NCBI RefSeq assembly: GCF_006120725.1
Contig: NZ_SWMU01000001.1
Span: 1-64,000 of the forward strand
From: Mesohalobacter halotolerans
Lineage (GTDB): Bacteria > Bacteroidota > Bacteroidia > Flavobacteriales > Flavobacteriaceae
DNA length: 64,000 nucleotides
Reading direction: 5' to 3'
The position numbers and the translations under genes are program-made. Below the pieces are notes generated by a model. It was given only the letters and a program-made list of their open reading frames with translations, ran no database searches and was not told where the DNA came from. Shown here one piece after another: positions 28,155-37,267 of this stretch; the first letter of the stretch is position 1; each line of letters starts with the position of its first letter.

Positions 28155-29138
28155 ATGAAAACTTTAATCACTTTGAGTATATGTTTTATGATACACTTTT
28201 TGCATGCTCAAAAGCAAGTATATAAGGACCAATTTGCGCATACGTTTTCTATCGTTGCCAAAGATGAAAAAACCGGTGAAATGGGTGTTGCCGTCCAAAG
28301 CCACTGGTTTTCGGTTGGCACTGTAGTCACTTGGGCAAAATCCGGTGTTGGGGCTGTCGCGACACAGTCTTTTGTCAATCCTTCTTATGGCCCAAACGGA
28401 CTTCAACTCATGGAAGAGGGTTTAAGCGCTGATAAAGCCCTTGAAAGACTTATCAGAATGGATCAAGGTGAAGCTTTTCGTCAGGTAGCTTTTATCGATA
28501 AAAATGGTAATACCGCTGCCCATACTGGAAGCATGTGTGTAGATTACGCAAACCACATTAGCCATAAAAACTTTTCTGTTCAAGCCAATATGATGCTCAA
28601 CGACAACGTTGTGCCTGCTATGCAATATGCTTTTATGAAATACGATGACCTACCTTTGGCTGAGCGATTGGTTGAAGTTTTAAAAGCAGCTCAAAAAGCA
28701 GGTGGTGATATTCGTGGTAAGCAGTCTGCAGCACTCGTCGTGGTTGGACCAGAAAAAGCTGAGCATCCATGGGAAGATAAATTGGTAGATTTGCGCGTTG
28801 ACGATCACAAAACTCCTATTAAAGAGTTAGAGCGACTTCTAAAAGTAAAACGTGGATATGATTGGATGAATAAGGGCGATCTCGCCATAGAAGACAACGA
28901 CATTGAAGCCGCGCTTGATGCCTATTCTAAAGCTGAAGAACTCTTGAAAGGCAATATTGAAGTGACTTACTGGAAAGCTGTATCGCTTTGGAATGCTGAT
29001 GAAAAAGAACAAGCAATTCCTATTTTGAAAAAGATTTTTAAGCAAGATAAAAACTGGAAAACGTTAACCTATCGACTTATAGATTCGGAAATTATTAGTG
29101 CTTCTGCTGAAGAACTAGATAAATATTTTGACAATTAA
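28155..29138 (+). CDS. DUF1028 domain protein with C-terminal TPR-like region
   Basis: 327 aa with a signal peptide (1-18). The DUF1028 domain (about 25-235) has the N-terminal FSIVAKDEKTGEMGVAVQSH and the VVTWAKSGVGAVATQ block, resembling Ntn-hydrolase-fold proteins. Residues about 240-320 look like two TPR helical pairs (AIEDNDIEAALDAYSKAEEL). Members are often annotated as putative amidohydrolases, but no activity is established. It is monocistronic on the plus strand between two minus-strand operons. Confidence 0.88.
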   Translation: MKTLITLSICFMIHFLHAQKQVYKDQFAHTFSIVAKDEKTGEMGVAVQSHWFSVGTVVTWAKSGVGAVATQSFVNPSYGPNGLQLMEEGLSADKALERLIRMDQGEAFRQVAFIDKNGNTAAHTGSMCVDYANHISHKNFSVQANMMLNDNVVPAMQYAFMKYDDLPLAERLVEVLKAAQKAGGDIRGKQSAALVVVGPEKAEHPWEDKLVDLRVDDHKTPIKELERLLKVKRGYDWMNKGDLAIEDNDIEAALDAYSKAEELLKGNIEVTYWKAVSLWNADEKEQAIPILKKIFKQDKNWKTLTYRLIDSEIISASAEELDKYFDN

Positions 29139-29173
29139 TAATCTATAAAAAACTTGAACTTACTACTTAAGAT

Positions 29174-29692
29174 TTAATCATTCAAATCTAAAAGCCCATC
29201 AGGTAGCTCAAAATAAATAGCCTTATTATCTTCATCAATTTCTAAAATCCAGTCTTCGTTTACAGGTATAAGCACGGAGCCTTTTTCGGATAAAATTTCA
29301 AAAATTGCTTGAGGTGTTGAAGTGTTAAGATTTTCGATTTTACCAATAGGTTTTTCGTTTTTATGATAAGCTGTAAAGCCAATCAAGTCTTTTAAACCAA
29401 ACTCTTCGTTGAGGTCTAGTTCTGATTTAAGCACGTAAACATCATGTTTTACGAGTTTTTCTGTTTCCACTTCAGAGTTGACATCTTCAAACTTCACTCG
29501 GATGCTATTTTTTTTATGTGCTTTTGTCGTTTCAATAAAAAAAGGAATCCGTTTCTGTTGTAAGTCAACAAAAACGGATTTGATATGTTTTGGGTAAGTG
29601 TTTAAATCTGGATTGATTTGCAATACAACTTCCCCTTTAAAACTAAATTTTCGAGAAATCGTGCCTAGATAAAAATGTTCATTTTTATCCAT
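29174..29692 (-). CDS. rimM: 16S rRNA processing protein RimM
   Basis: 172 aa with an N-terminal RimM barrel (FYLGTISRKFSFKGEVVLQ) and a C-terminal PRC-barrel (about 95-170, ending in LPDGLLDLND). It binds ribosomal protein S19 and helps mature the 30S head. It is 8 bases downstream of rpsP, the usual S16-RimM pairing. Confidence 0.96.
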   Translation of the reverse strand: MDKNEHFYLGTISRKFSFKGEVVLQINPDLNTYPKHIKSVFVDLQQKRIPFFIETTKAHKKNSIRVKFEDVNSEVETEKLVKHDVYVLKSELDLNEEFGLKDLIGFTAYHKNEKPIGKIENLNTSTPQAIFEILSEKGSVLIPVNEDWILEIDEDNKAIYFELPDGLLDLND

Positions 29693-29700
29693 CAGATTTA

Positions 29701-30378
29701 TTAAGCGTCTTTTTTATTGTCTTCTTCTTTATCAGACTTAGCGTTGTCTGCTTCCTTAGATTTAGCTGCTTCCTTTTTAGGCTCTTCTTTTTTAGATTCT
29801 TCTTTTTTATCTTCAGCTTTAGGCATTTCTTCAGCTTTAGGCGTTTCTTCAGTTTTAGCTTCTTCTTTAGCTTCGGCTTCAGGCGCATCAGCAGTCTCAT
29901 CTGCAGCTGCCTCTTCAACTACTTCGTCTTCAGTAACAGCTTCAGCAGCTCTTTTGTCACTGACTTCTTTTTCTTTGGCTAAGGCTTCAGCTTTAGCATC
30001 GGCTTTAGCCTTTTCAATTTTGGTCGCCTTGTCCATAATTTTACCTTCTTTGTCTTTCATCCAGGCTTCAAATTTCTTTTCAGCTTCTTCTTCTGTGAAA
30101 GCCCCTTTAGCTACACCACCTAATAGGTGTTTTTTGTACAAGACCCCTTTATAAGAAAGGATACGTCTTGCTGTATCTGTAGGTTGAGCACCATTAAGCA
30201 AGTGTTTCAATGAATTATCAAAGTCTAATTCGATTGTTGCGGGGTTGGTTGTTGGATTGTAAACTCCAAGTTTTTCAATGAATTTACCATCTCTTTTGGC
30301 ACGAGAATCTGCAGCTACTATCCAAAAAAATGGTTTAGCTTTTCTACCGTGTCTTTGTAATCTAATTTTTAAAGGCAT
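29701..30378 (-). CDS. rpsP: 30S ribosomal protein S16 with long acidic/basic tail
   Basis: 225 aa. Residues 1-80 are canonical S16 ([15 protein letters not shown]-type start, then LGVYNP and the [10 protein letters not shown] block). The remaining 140 residues are low-complexity Ala/Glu/Lys/Asp repeats ([12 protein letters not shown]-like). Typical S16 is 80-100 aa; alanine- and lysine-rich tails occur in several Bacteroidota. Leads the rpsP-rimM operon, with a promoter box at 30425-30432. Confidence 0.97.
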   Translation of the reverse strand: MPLKIRLQRHGRKAKPFFWIVAADSRAKRDGKFIEKLGVYNPTTNPATIELDFDNSLKHLLNGAQPTDTARRILSYKGVLYKKHLLGGVAKGAFTEEEAEKKFEAWMKDKEGKIMDKATKIEKAKADAKAEALAKEKEVSDKRAAEAVTEDEVVEEAAADETADAPEAEAKEEAKTEETPKAEEMPKAEDKKEESKKEEPKKEAAKSKEADNAKSDKEEDNKKDA

Positions 30379-30424
30379 AATGTTTAAATTTTGGGTTCAC
30401 GACCCGATTATTAAAATTGGTTTG

Positions 30425-30432
30425 CAAAAGTA
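30425..30432 (-). promoter_or_regulatory. -7 box TACTTTTG upstream of rpsP
   Basis: On the minus strand this reads TACTTTTG, matching TAnnTTTG, 47 bases before the rpsP ATG. Confidence 0.6.
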
Positions 30433-30513
30433 ATGTATTTTTTGATTAAAAAAAATCTTTCATCGGTTATTATTCAGCAAATTATCTCTACTTTTATTGT
30501 CAAATAAAATGCT

Positions 30514-31248
30514 ATGCTTGGTCAACTCCAACTTAATCAAGTTTTATTTCTCGACATTGAGACCGTTCCTGAACACAAAAATTTTGAAGACTTAAGTCCA
30601 ACAAAACAAAAACTTTGGGAAGAAAAATCAGCATACAAAAGACGCTATGAAGCAATAGAAAACGAAGAAATATCTGCGAGTGAATATTATAAAAATGCTG
30701 GGATTTGGGCTGAGTTTGGAAAAATTATTTGCATTTCTGCAGGTTTCATTAATACTGAAAATAAACAAATAGAATTTAGAATTAAGAGTTTTTATGGCCA
30801 TGAAGAAAAAGAAATCTTAGAGGATTTTTCAAGCTTACTGTACACCCATTACAACACCTCCAAGCGGCTGTTGTGCGGCCATAATATCAAGGAGTTTGAT
30901 ATTCCATACATTGCCAGGCGTCTTTTGATTCAAGGTAAACCTTTACCTAAAATTTTAAATCTCATGGGGAAAAAACCTTGGGAAGTGCCTCACTTAGATA
31001 CATTAGAATTATGGAAATTTGGAGATTACAAACATTTTACCTCTTTAAAGTTGCTTACTGAAATATTAGGAATTGAATCTCCAAAAGATGACATCGATGG
31101 CAGTCAGGTCAGGTCTGTTTATTATGAAGAAAACAATTTAGAACGCATTGTAAAATACTGTGAAAAAGACGTTATTGCAGTCGCCCAGGTGGTTTTGAAG
31201 CTAGCAGGCAAACCCCTTTTAAAGCCTGAACAAACTACCTATTTATAG
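30514..31248 (+). CDS. Predicted PolB-related 3'-5' exonuclease
   Basis: 244 aa. It has the three Exo motifs of the DnaQ/PolB-type RNase H-like fold: FLDIET (Exo I, residues 11-16), a GHNIKEFD block (Exo II) and a YCEKDV block (Exo III, YxxxD). The family (PF10108-like) is found alone in Bacteroidota, but its role in repair or RNA turnover is not established. It ends 5 bases before the ABC ATPase start, so the two form an operon, though a functional link is unclear. Confidence 0.85.
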   Translation: MLGQLQLNQVLFLDIETVPEHKNFEDLSPTKQKLWEEKSAYKRRYEAIENEEISASEYYKNAGIWAEFGKIICISAGFINTENKQIEFRIKSFYGHEEKEILEDFSSLLYTHYNTSKRLLCGHNIKEFDIPYIARRLLIQGKPLPKILNLMGKKPWEVPHLDTLELWKFGDYKHFTSLKLLTEILGIESPKDDIDGSQVRSVYYEENNLERIVKYCEKDVIAVAQVVLKLAGKPLLKPEQTTYL

Positions 31249-31253
31249 ATAAT

Positions 31254-32912
31254 ATGTTATTAGATATTCAAAAATTAAAGATCAGCTTTGATAGCACTGC
31301 CGTTGTCAACAACTTTTCCTTACAACTTGAGCCATCAAAAATAATGGGCATAGTTGGTGAGTCGGGTTCTGGTAAATCTTTATCGGTTTTATCTATTTTG
31401 GGTATTTTACCAAAAAACGCTCAACTGGAATACAAAAAGCTTTCTTTTGATGGTACATCTTTAAATACTTCAGACAACAAACGCCTGAGAAAGTTAAGAG
31501 GTCGAGAAATTTCAATGATTTTTCAAGAACCCATGAGTTCCTTAAATCCGTCAATGACTTGTGGTAAACAGGTCACAGAGGTACTCATCAACCATAAAAT
31601 TTGTAAGCCAAAAGCTGCGAAGGCTAAAGTCATAAGTTTGTTTAAAAAAGTAAAACTTCCAGAGCCACAAACGGCTTATCATAAATATCCTCATCAAATC
31701 AGTGGCGGACAGAAACAACGGGTCATGATTGCTATGGCTATCGCTTGTGAACCCAAGCTGCTTATCGCTGACGAACCTACAACCGCACTTGATGTGAGTG
31801 TTCAAAAAGAAATCATTGATTTGTTGAAAAACTTACAACGAGAAACCAAAATGAGTATCATATTTATTTCTCACGATTTGGCACTGGTAAAACATATTGC
31901 TGATGAGATAATAGTGATGTATCAAGGTGAAATTATTGAAAAAGGTAGCGCAAATCATATCTTTAATTCTCCTAAAAAAAAATATACTAAAGCCCTTTTA
32001 GCTGCTAGACCTCAAGCGGGAAAAAGACTGAAGAAATTACCGACGATAAAAGACTTTTCAGAAGCGCAATTTACAGAAAGCTATGAAAGTCAAACTGAGC
32101 GACAGCAAAGGCATCAAGCTTTATATAACTCTGAACCAATTATCAAGATTAGAAACTTAGAAAAAAGCTTTAAAATACAATCCTCATTTTTTGATAAGGA
32201 TGTTTATTTTAAAGCTATAGATAATGTGAGTTTTGAAATTTATAAAGGTGAAAAGTTAGGTGTTGTAGGTGAATCCGGTTGTGGTAAAACCACCTTAGGA
32301 CATTTGATTACAAGGTTATTAAAAGCAGATGCCGGAAAAATCTGGTATCAGAGTTCTGACTTGAATCAACTTTCTGCTAAAGCGTTAAAACTTATAAAAA
32401 AAGATATCCAAATTATTTTTCAGGATCCTTATTCTTCCTTGAACCCAAGAATGACTGTAGGTGAGGCTATTGCTGAACCAATTAAAGTTCATCAAATCAT
32501 AACAGGACGAAAAAGACAAAGAGAAAAGGTAAAATCTCTACTAAAGGCAGTAGGGCTAGAAGAACATCACTATTACCGATATCCACATGAGTTTAGTGGC
32601 GGCCAACGTCAAAGAATAGGTATTGCCCGCTGCTTGGCCTTGGAGCCTAAAATAATTATTTGCGATGAGTCTGTATCTGCATTAGACATATCGGTACAAG
32701 CACAAGTTTTAAATTTGCTTGAAGACTTAAAAGACCAATTTAATCTTACCTATGTTTTTATATCTCACGATTTATCGGTTGTGAGACAGTTTTCTGATAG
32801 AATACTGGTGATGAAAAATGGAAAAATTGTCGAAAGCGGAGAAGCAGATCAAGTTTACTTAAAACCCAACAAATTATATACGCAAAGGCTTATAGAAGCC
32901 ATACCATCTTAG
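31254..32912 (+). CDS. ABC transporter ATP-binding protein with two fused ATPase domains (oligopeptide/nickel type)
   Basis: 552 aa with two complete nucleotide-binding domains: Walker A GESGSGKS near 37 and GESGCGKTT in the second half; signatures SGGQKQR and SGGQRQR; Walker B regions LLIADEPTTALD and IIICDESVSALD; and the H-loop in FISHDL for both. Each domain ends with the oligopeptide-type C-terminal extension. This is the DppD-DppF (YejF-like) fusion that energises peptide import. No permease or binding protein lies nearby, so partners must be encoded elsewhere. Not coupled to the outer-membrane gene downstream. Confidence 0.92.
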   Translation: MLLDIQKLKISFDSTAVVNNFSLQLEPSKIMGIVGESGSGKSLSVLSILGILPKNAQLEYKKLSFDGTSLNTSDNKRLRKLRGREISMIFQEPMSSLNPSMTCGKQVTEVLINHKICKPKAAKAKVISLFKKVKLPEPQTAYHKYPHQISGGQKQRVMIAMAIACEPKLLIADEPTTALDVSVQKEIIDLLKNLQRETKMSIIFISHDLALVKHIADEIIVMYQGEIIEKGSANHIFNSPKKKYTKALLAARPQAGKRLKKLPTIKDFSEAQFTESYESQTERQQRHQALYNSEPIIKIRNLEKSFKIQSSFFDKDVYFKAIDNVSFEIYKGEKLGVVGESGCGKTTLGHLITRLLKADAGKIWYQSSDLNQLSAKALKLIKKDIQIIFQDPYSSLNPRMTVGEAIAEPIKVHQIITGRKRQREKVKSLLKAVGLEEHHYYRYPHEFSGGQRQRIGIARCLALEPKIIICDESVSALDISVQAQVLNLLEDLKDQFNLTYVFISHDLSVVRQFSDRILVMKNGKIVESGEADQVYLKPNKLYTQRLIEAIPS

Positions 32913-33678
32913 AAAAAGATATAAGTGTAGCCTACATTAATTCCCCATGCCCAGTCATCATTTTTATTTTGAGGACCGACAGGACTTAAACCATCTACAA
33001 AGTCATTATCAAAAAACATCCAACTGCTTTCTAAAAATATATCGCTTTGGTCATTGATTTTGTAACGTGCCCCTACTTGAAAATTAAGACTGAGAGCAAC
33101 TTGACTTTCTAAATCTATACCATTACTCGAGCTTTCAGAAATAAATGTTGGAAACACATTATTAGGATCACTCAAACCACCAGGGAGAGAAGATGTAGCA
33201 TCAGGTGTGACAAAATTTACACCAAAAGCCAGACCTCCGTAAGGAGAAAAATTATCCATGAAGCTTGACGAATAAATTCTTCTTATTTTAATACCTAATG
33301 GATAATACTCAAAACCATTTCCTATAGAAAAATTGTTATAGCTGCCTTCCATAGAGGCTAAGCGAGAGGGGCATCGGCATCAGGACCAAAATGTTCTAAA
33401 TTGACGGTAGAATAACTTAGATTAAGTCTGTATTTGAAGTGCTGTTGAAAATATGAAGCAGATCTTCTAGCTGCGGTATTGTAATAGTAATTTAAAGAAA
33501 CCTCAACACCTTGGTTGCCAAAGTTAGTCTCAGCATCGTTATTTATACCATAGTCAGTCCTTAACTGAAATATACCTACACTAAAACTCACCTCGTGCTC
33601 GTAAAACGTTTGAGCCTCCATAAGTTGAACAAAGGGGCACATAACAACAATTAAGATGATTATTCTGAAGGCTTTCAT
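32909..33678 (-). pseudogene. THC0290_0291-like outer-membrane protein, frameshifted
   Basis: Two minus-strand frames together make one protein. The first (33678-33358) has a signal peptide, then EHEVSFSVGIFQLRTDYG and NLEHFG. The second (33352-32909) starts MEGSYNNFSIGNGFEYYP and ends in the barrel-like NVGYTYIFF. The pattern is that of flavobacterial THC0290_0291-type proteins, in which the NLEHFG motif is followed a few residues later by a RAMEG-like motif. Here a stop (TAG at about 33358) and a frame change fall between the two. One added base or two lost bases in the CCCCTCTCGC stretch (about 33360-33370) would restore it. The family has no known function. The 3' end overlaps the ABC gene's stop by 4 bases. 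Confidence 0.7.
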
Positions 33679-33803
33679 AAATTGATTGTTAAAGGTTTAA
33701 ATATAAAAATTATTTCTAATAATAGGGCTATTTAGAAATAATTGATAAAAATAAGTTTACATTTAAATAGTATTGGGTTAAAACCATATTTCTGTAAGAC
33801 TAT

Positions 33804-34205
33804 CTAGTAATCAGGTTTTTGTCTTAGTGACTTTTTTTGAGCTTGATGAGATTTGTTTTTAAGTCTTCTGTGTATAGATGATTTTGTTGGCTTTGTCGCT
33901 TTTCTTTTTTTAGGTTTTTGTATGGCTGTATTTAAAATTTCTTTGAACCTATTTATCAAAATTTTTTTGTTTTGATGCTGACTTCGGGTGTCAGAACAAC
34001 TCAATTGCAAATAGCCTTTCTTATTAATTTTGTGTTTCAACCGCCTTAAAATACGGTATTTTTCTTCTTTAAGAAGACCATCACTTTCATCAACAGACCA
34101 AGACAGATTTACCTTAGTTTCTGTTTTATTGACGTGCTGACCACCTGCACCACTACTCAAAGCTGTTGAAAACTCTACTTCATTTAGTATTTGCTCAAAA
34201 TCCAT
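33804..34205 (-). CDS. arfB: Peptidyl-tRNA hydrolase ArfB (YaeJ-like), alternative ribosome rescue factor
   Basis: About 133 aa from the ATG at 34205; an upstream TTG at 34211 is also in frame but would overlap the stop of the previous gene. The class-I release-factor-like domain carries the catalytic GGQ motif in SGAGGQHVNK near residue 22, and the C-terminal 35 residues are strongly basic, as needed to enter the empty mRNA channel. It releases peptides from stalled ribosomes. It follows the DUF4301 gene after 2 bases. Confidence 0.93.
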   Translation of the reverse strand: MDFEQILNEVEFSTALSSGAGGQHVNKTETKVNLSWSVDESDGLLKEEKYRILRRLKHKINKKGYLQLSCSDTRSQHQNKKILINRFKEILNTAIQKPKKRKATKPTKSSIHRRLKNKSHQAQKKSLRQKPDY

Positions 34206-34207
34206 AA

Positions 34208-35728
34208 TCAATCTTGTTGGTGTGCGGGTTTTAGTAAATCGACCACTGTCTTTACGGGATTGAAAGTTGATAATGGGACTTCCACAAAAATACTATGCCA
34301 ATATGCCATGCCACCATTCCAAAGCCCTGGTAACTCAAGCGCCTTAATATCTTGACCTTCTACCGATTTTTGCGTAATGAATCCGCGTTTAGTATTTACA
34401 AATTGCATTAAGTCGTATTTTTGACCTTTAAAATCTCTAACACCACAGACAATATCAACAGGGTTAAAATGAGTAGCGTCATTTAATATTTGTTGTTGAT
34501 CATCTGCTGAAGGATCCACTTGAGAGGTCTCTACGATTTGAAGAGATTGTTCACCATTATCACCTTGTACCCAAAAAGGACCACCACCAGGTTCACCATC
34601 ATTTTTAACCATACCACAGACCCTTATGGGTCGATGTAATGTTTTGAAAAGTTCAGAAGATTTATCAGGTGGTGATTTGATATTTAGATTTTCTCTTGCA
34701 AATTGCTGAACTTCTTCAATTAATCCAGAGGTTGGGTTTTGCTTTAAAGCGATTTGGTAATCAAATATTTTTTGCTGAAGATTTAATAAAATACCTGCTA
34801 ATATTCTTTTGTTTTTACTAGTTTGTATTTTATCAACCTGTTTTTTGGATACATTATCTATGTTTTTAATAAAAATGATATCAGCCACAATCGCATTTAA
34901 ATTATGGATTAATGCCCCATGACCACCAGGTCTAAAAAACAGTTGACCATTTTCATCCCTAAATGGTGTGTTATCAAGATGAACAGCTATGGTATCGGTT
35001 GAAGATTTTTGGTATGAAAAATTTACATCAAAATCTATATTTTCTTTATGATGTGATTTCAAATATTGTTTTAAGGTCGCTTTAAAATCACTTTCATGTT
35101 CTTTAGAAATTGTAAAGTGTAATTGGGCTTTATTATTTTTTGTCGCATAAGATTTAGCTTCTTCAAGGTGTTCTTCAAAGGGTGTAAGAATCTGTTGCCC
35201 ATAGTGATGGAAAGGGATTAAGCCTTTTGGTAAAGTATCTAATTTTAAACCCTTTTCTGACAAAGCAATTTTTAAGATAAGTACTGCTTGCTCAATACGC
35301 GTATGACTTTCAAAATTTTGATAATATTGCTTTGATAATGCCTTAGCCTGCTCATAAAACGCAAGCTTATCAATTTTTGAGATTAAAGAATTGAGAACAG
35401 AAAATTCTTGTGTTTTTAATAAGGCATGAATTTTTTTCTCATCAACTTCAACTTTATCTAGAAATTGATGTACAAGTCGAAACATCCTCGATGCTGCACC
35501 ACTTGCCGGAATAAATTTAATCACCTTTGCCTTTGAATGGTCATAAATTTTTTGGTATAGTTTTTCTTCTTCGTTACTCAATTTTTTGATTCCTTTACCG
35601 AGATGAGCGTAATCCAAGATTTTTACAAAAGGTATTCCTGCTTGAAAGGTTTGAAGTTGGTTTCTTAAGTCAATTTCTGAAATCCCTTTTGTCTCAAGAC
35701 ACTTTTTATGTTTTGAGGAAAGTTGCAT
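34208..35728 (-). CDS. DUF4301 family protein
   Basis: About 506 aa from the ATG at 35728 (MQLSSKHKK); a longer reading to 35785 adds 19 residues that overlap the upstream gene further. It contains the DUF4301 features GAASRMFRLVHQFLD, FRPGGHGALIHNLN and the CGMVKNDGEPGGGPFWV block. These glycine-rich motifs resemble nucleotidyltransferase-like folds, but the family is uncharacterised. It overlaps the NadR-like gene by 23 bases and precedes arfB, so all belong to one minus-strand transcription unit. Confidence 0.82.
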   Translation of the reverse strand: MQLSSKHKKCLETKGISEIDLRNQLQTFQAGIPFVKILDYAHLGKGIKKLSNEEEKLYQKIYDHSKAKVIKFIPASGAASRMFRLVHQFLDKVEVDEKKIHALLKTQEFSVLNSLISKIDKLAFYEQAKALSKQYYQNFESHTRIEQAVLILKIALSEKGLKLDTLPKGLIPFHHYGQQILTPFEEHLEEAKSYATKNNKAQLHFTISKEHESDFKATLKQYLKSHHKENIDFDVNFSYQKSSTDTIAVHLDNTPFRDENGQLFFRPGGHGALIHNLNAIVADIIFIKNIDNVSKKQVDKIQTSKNKRILAGILLNLQQKIFDYQIALKQNPTSGLIEEVQQFARENLNIKSPPDKSSELFKTLHRPIRVCGMVKNDGEPGGGPFWVQGDNGEQSLQIVETSQVDPSADDQQQILNDATHFNPVDIVCGVRDFKGQKYDLMQFVNTKRGFITQKSVEGQDIKALELPGLWNGGMAYWHSIFVEVPLSTFNPVKTVVDLLKPAHQQD

Positions 35729-36284
35729 AATTATTGGTTTGTAATATTTTATTGACTTTGGATAGGCGTTGTTCCAAATCGCCACTTAAAATACAAAAAT
35801 TTTTATCGTATTTGATCAAATAATTTCTAAAAACATTAAACATCTCTTGTCTTTCATTTGGTTTGTCTCTTAAATCATCGGCTTCCCAAGGTGTATCAAT
35901 GTCTGTTAAAAAGTAATAATCATAATCTTGACTTAAGGCCAAAGATTTTAATCTTGAAAAGTCTTTGTCTGGAAAATATACTCTTGCATAAACATAAGTT
36001 TCGAGAAGATTGGTGTCACAAAATAAATATTGGTTAGATGTTTTGGCCTGTTTGTTTTCTAAAGCCATTTGTCCCTCAGCAATAGGCATAATATCTGAAG
36101 GTTCGCAGGCTTTTCCTGTTTTATTGTATTTATTTTGAAGGTATTCTCTTGCAAACTCTGGCACCCATTGTGTTTGATGTTGTTTGGCTAAAGTTTGGGC
36201 CAGTGTCGTTTTGCCCGTAGATTCGGGACCATAAAATACTACTTTAGTAAGCTGGCTTTGGGTGTGTTGAGTTGTTTTTTCCAT
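35706..36284 (-). CDS. NadR-like P-loop kinase/ATPase
   Basis: 192 aa. Walker A is GPESTGKTTL (residues 19-28); the region with VPEFAREYL and CDTNLLETYVY matches the ribosylnicotinamide-kinase half of NadR. It lacks the N-terminal nucleotidyltransferase half of E. coli NadR. It overlaps pnuC by 46 bases, and coupling with a PnuC transporter supports a role in phosphorylating the imported vitamin. Nicotinamide riboside is the default guess, but thiamine is also possible given the next-but-one gene. Confidence 0.8.
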   Translation of the reverse strand: MEKTTQHTQSQLTKVVFYGPESTGKTTLAQTLAKQHQTQWVPEFAREYLQNKYNKTGKACEPSDIMPIAEGQMALENKQAKTSNQYLFCDTNLLETYVYARVYFPDKDFSRLKSLALSQDYDYYFLTDIDTPWEADDLRDKPNERQEMFNVFRNYLIKYDKNFCILSGDLEQRLSKVNKILQTNNYATFLKT

Positions 36285-36880
36285 GCGTTGTAACCATAGA
36301 TGGCTATTATCGTAAAAATTGCATATTGAAATGCAGAAAATACCAAGCCTTTATACAAATACAAAGGTATTGAAATCACATTACCTATAATCCAGAGTTG
36401 CCAGTTTTCAAGCTTTTTCTTGGCCATTAACCACATGCCCAAAAAGAATACTGCTGTGGTGAAGGTGTCTACATAAGCTGTCCAGGAAATCCATTTGTCA
36501 AAAACGCTATAAACAACGCTAACAAATATCAGTGTGGCAACAAAAATTAAAACAGAAATTTTATACTCCCGCCGAGTTTCTAATTTTGTTATGGGGATAA
36601 AATGTTCTTTATCAACTTTTTGTGTCCAAATATACCAGCCGTAAATACTCATAATAAAATAGTAAGCGTTTATCATCATATCGCCAAGTAGTCTGTGAAC
36701 TGATAAAATGTATACAAAAATAGCGGTGCTGATAATGCCGGTCGGAAACACTAGAATATTGTCTCGCTTTGAAAACCAAACACTCATCAGACCAAATAGG
36801 CTACCAATAATTTCAAGCGTGATTAAATGTTGAGGTGTATTTTCATATTGTTGAAAAAACCATTCAAAAATCGGGTTCAT
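36239..36880 (-). CDS. pnuC: PnuC-family vitamin transporter
   Basis: 213 aa, seven predicted membrane segments. It shows the family pattern EIIGSLFGLMSVWFSKRDN followed by FPTGIISTAIFVYIL, and later WTQKV and the ALF/AKK-x-E-x-W block. PnuC-type proteins are energy-independent transporters; uptake is driven by phosphorylation of the cargo, which fits the overlapping kinase gene. Family members move nicotinamide riboside (PnuC), thiamine (PnuT) or riboflavin (PnuX), and sequence by eye does not tell which. Confidence 0.92.
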   Translation of the reverse strand: MNPIFEWFFQQYENTPQHLITLEIIGSLFGLMSVWFSKRDNILVFPTGIISTAIFVYILSVHRLLGDMMINAYYFIMSIYGWYIWTQKVDKEHFIPITKLETRREYKISVLIFVATLIFVSVVYSVFDKWISWTAYVDTFTTAVFFLGMWLMAKKKLENWQLWIIGNVISIPLYLYKGLVFSAFQYAIFTIIAIYGYNAWKKQLNTPKASLLK

Positions 36881-37124
36881 AGTCTTTTCGATTGGATTTT
36901 ACAATTTTCATGTATAGTACGCCGTGGTCAACCGCTTCTAACGCAGTTTCAATTTCGGTGTTTAAAACTTTCATGACAGTTTTATAATCGCCATAAACTT
37001 GTGTGCTTAATGGATTCTCTTTTATATGTAATCCGCTATTTCTCAAAGCAGTTATTAAATTAATTATGGGTGGTTCAAAATCATCTTGAAGTGGTGAAAA
37101 CGTCAATTCAACAGAAATATCCAT
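36864..37124 (-). CDS. Small thiamine-binding-type protein (MTH1187/YkoF fold)
   Basis: 86 aa, ferredoxin-like fold: MDISVELTFSPL at the start, the PPIINLITALRNSGL helix, and a STQVYGDYKTVM block typical of the thiamine-binding (formerly DUF77) family. It overlaps pnuC by 17 bases and is the first gene of the operon. In other bacteria YkoF-type proteins bind hydroxymethylpyrimidine or thiamine in the cytoplasm. No TPP riboswitch is visible upstream. Its presence raises the possibility that the adjacent PnuC carries thiamine. Confidence 0.75.
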   Translation of the reverse strand: MDISVELTFSPLQDDFEPPIINLITALRNSGLHIKENPLSTQVYGDYKTVMKVLNTEIETALEAVDHGVLYMKIVKSNRKDYEPDF

Positions 37125-37267
37125 AGCTTTTTGTTCAAAAGTATAATATTTTAAGGGTTTGATAAACCATTATATTCCAAATTAAATTTTTTTTCACGCA
37201 ACGATTAAGAGGTTTCACACCCTAAATACTGAGGTGAATTGAATTTTATAATTATAAAACCTTTAAT

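Noticed and set aside
29717-30154. Ser/Ala-rich plus-strand frame of 145 codons
   Set aside because: Antisense to the low-complexity tail of S16; composition mirrors the tail, with no start context.
35729-35785. Longer start of the DUF4301 protein
   Set aside because: The extra 19 residues overlap the NadR-like gene further and do not resemble the family's N-terminus.
37125-37265. TPP or other riboswitch upstream of the thiamine-binding/pnuC operon
   Set aside because: No conserved TPP-type blocks or stem framework could be seen on the minus strand.
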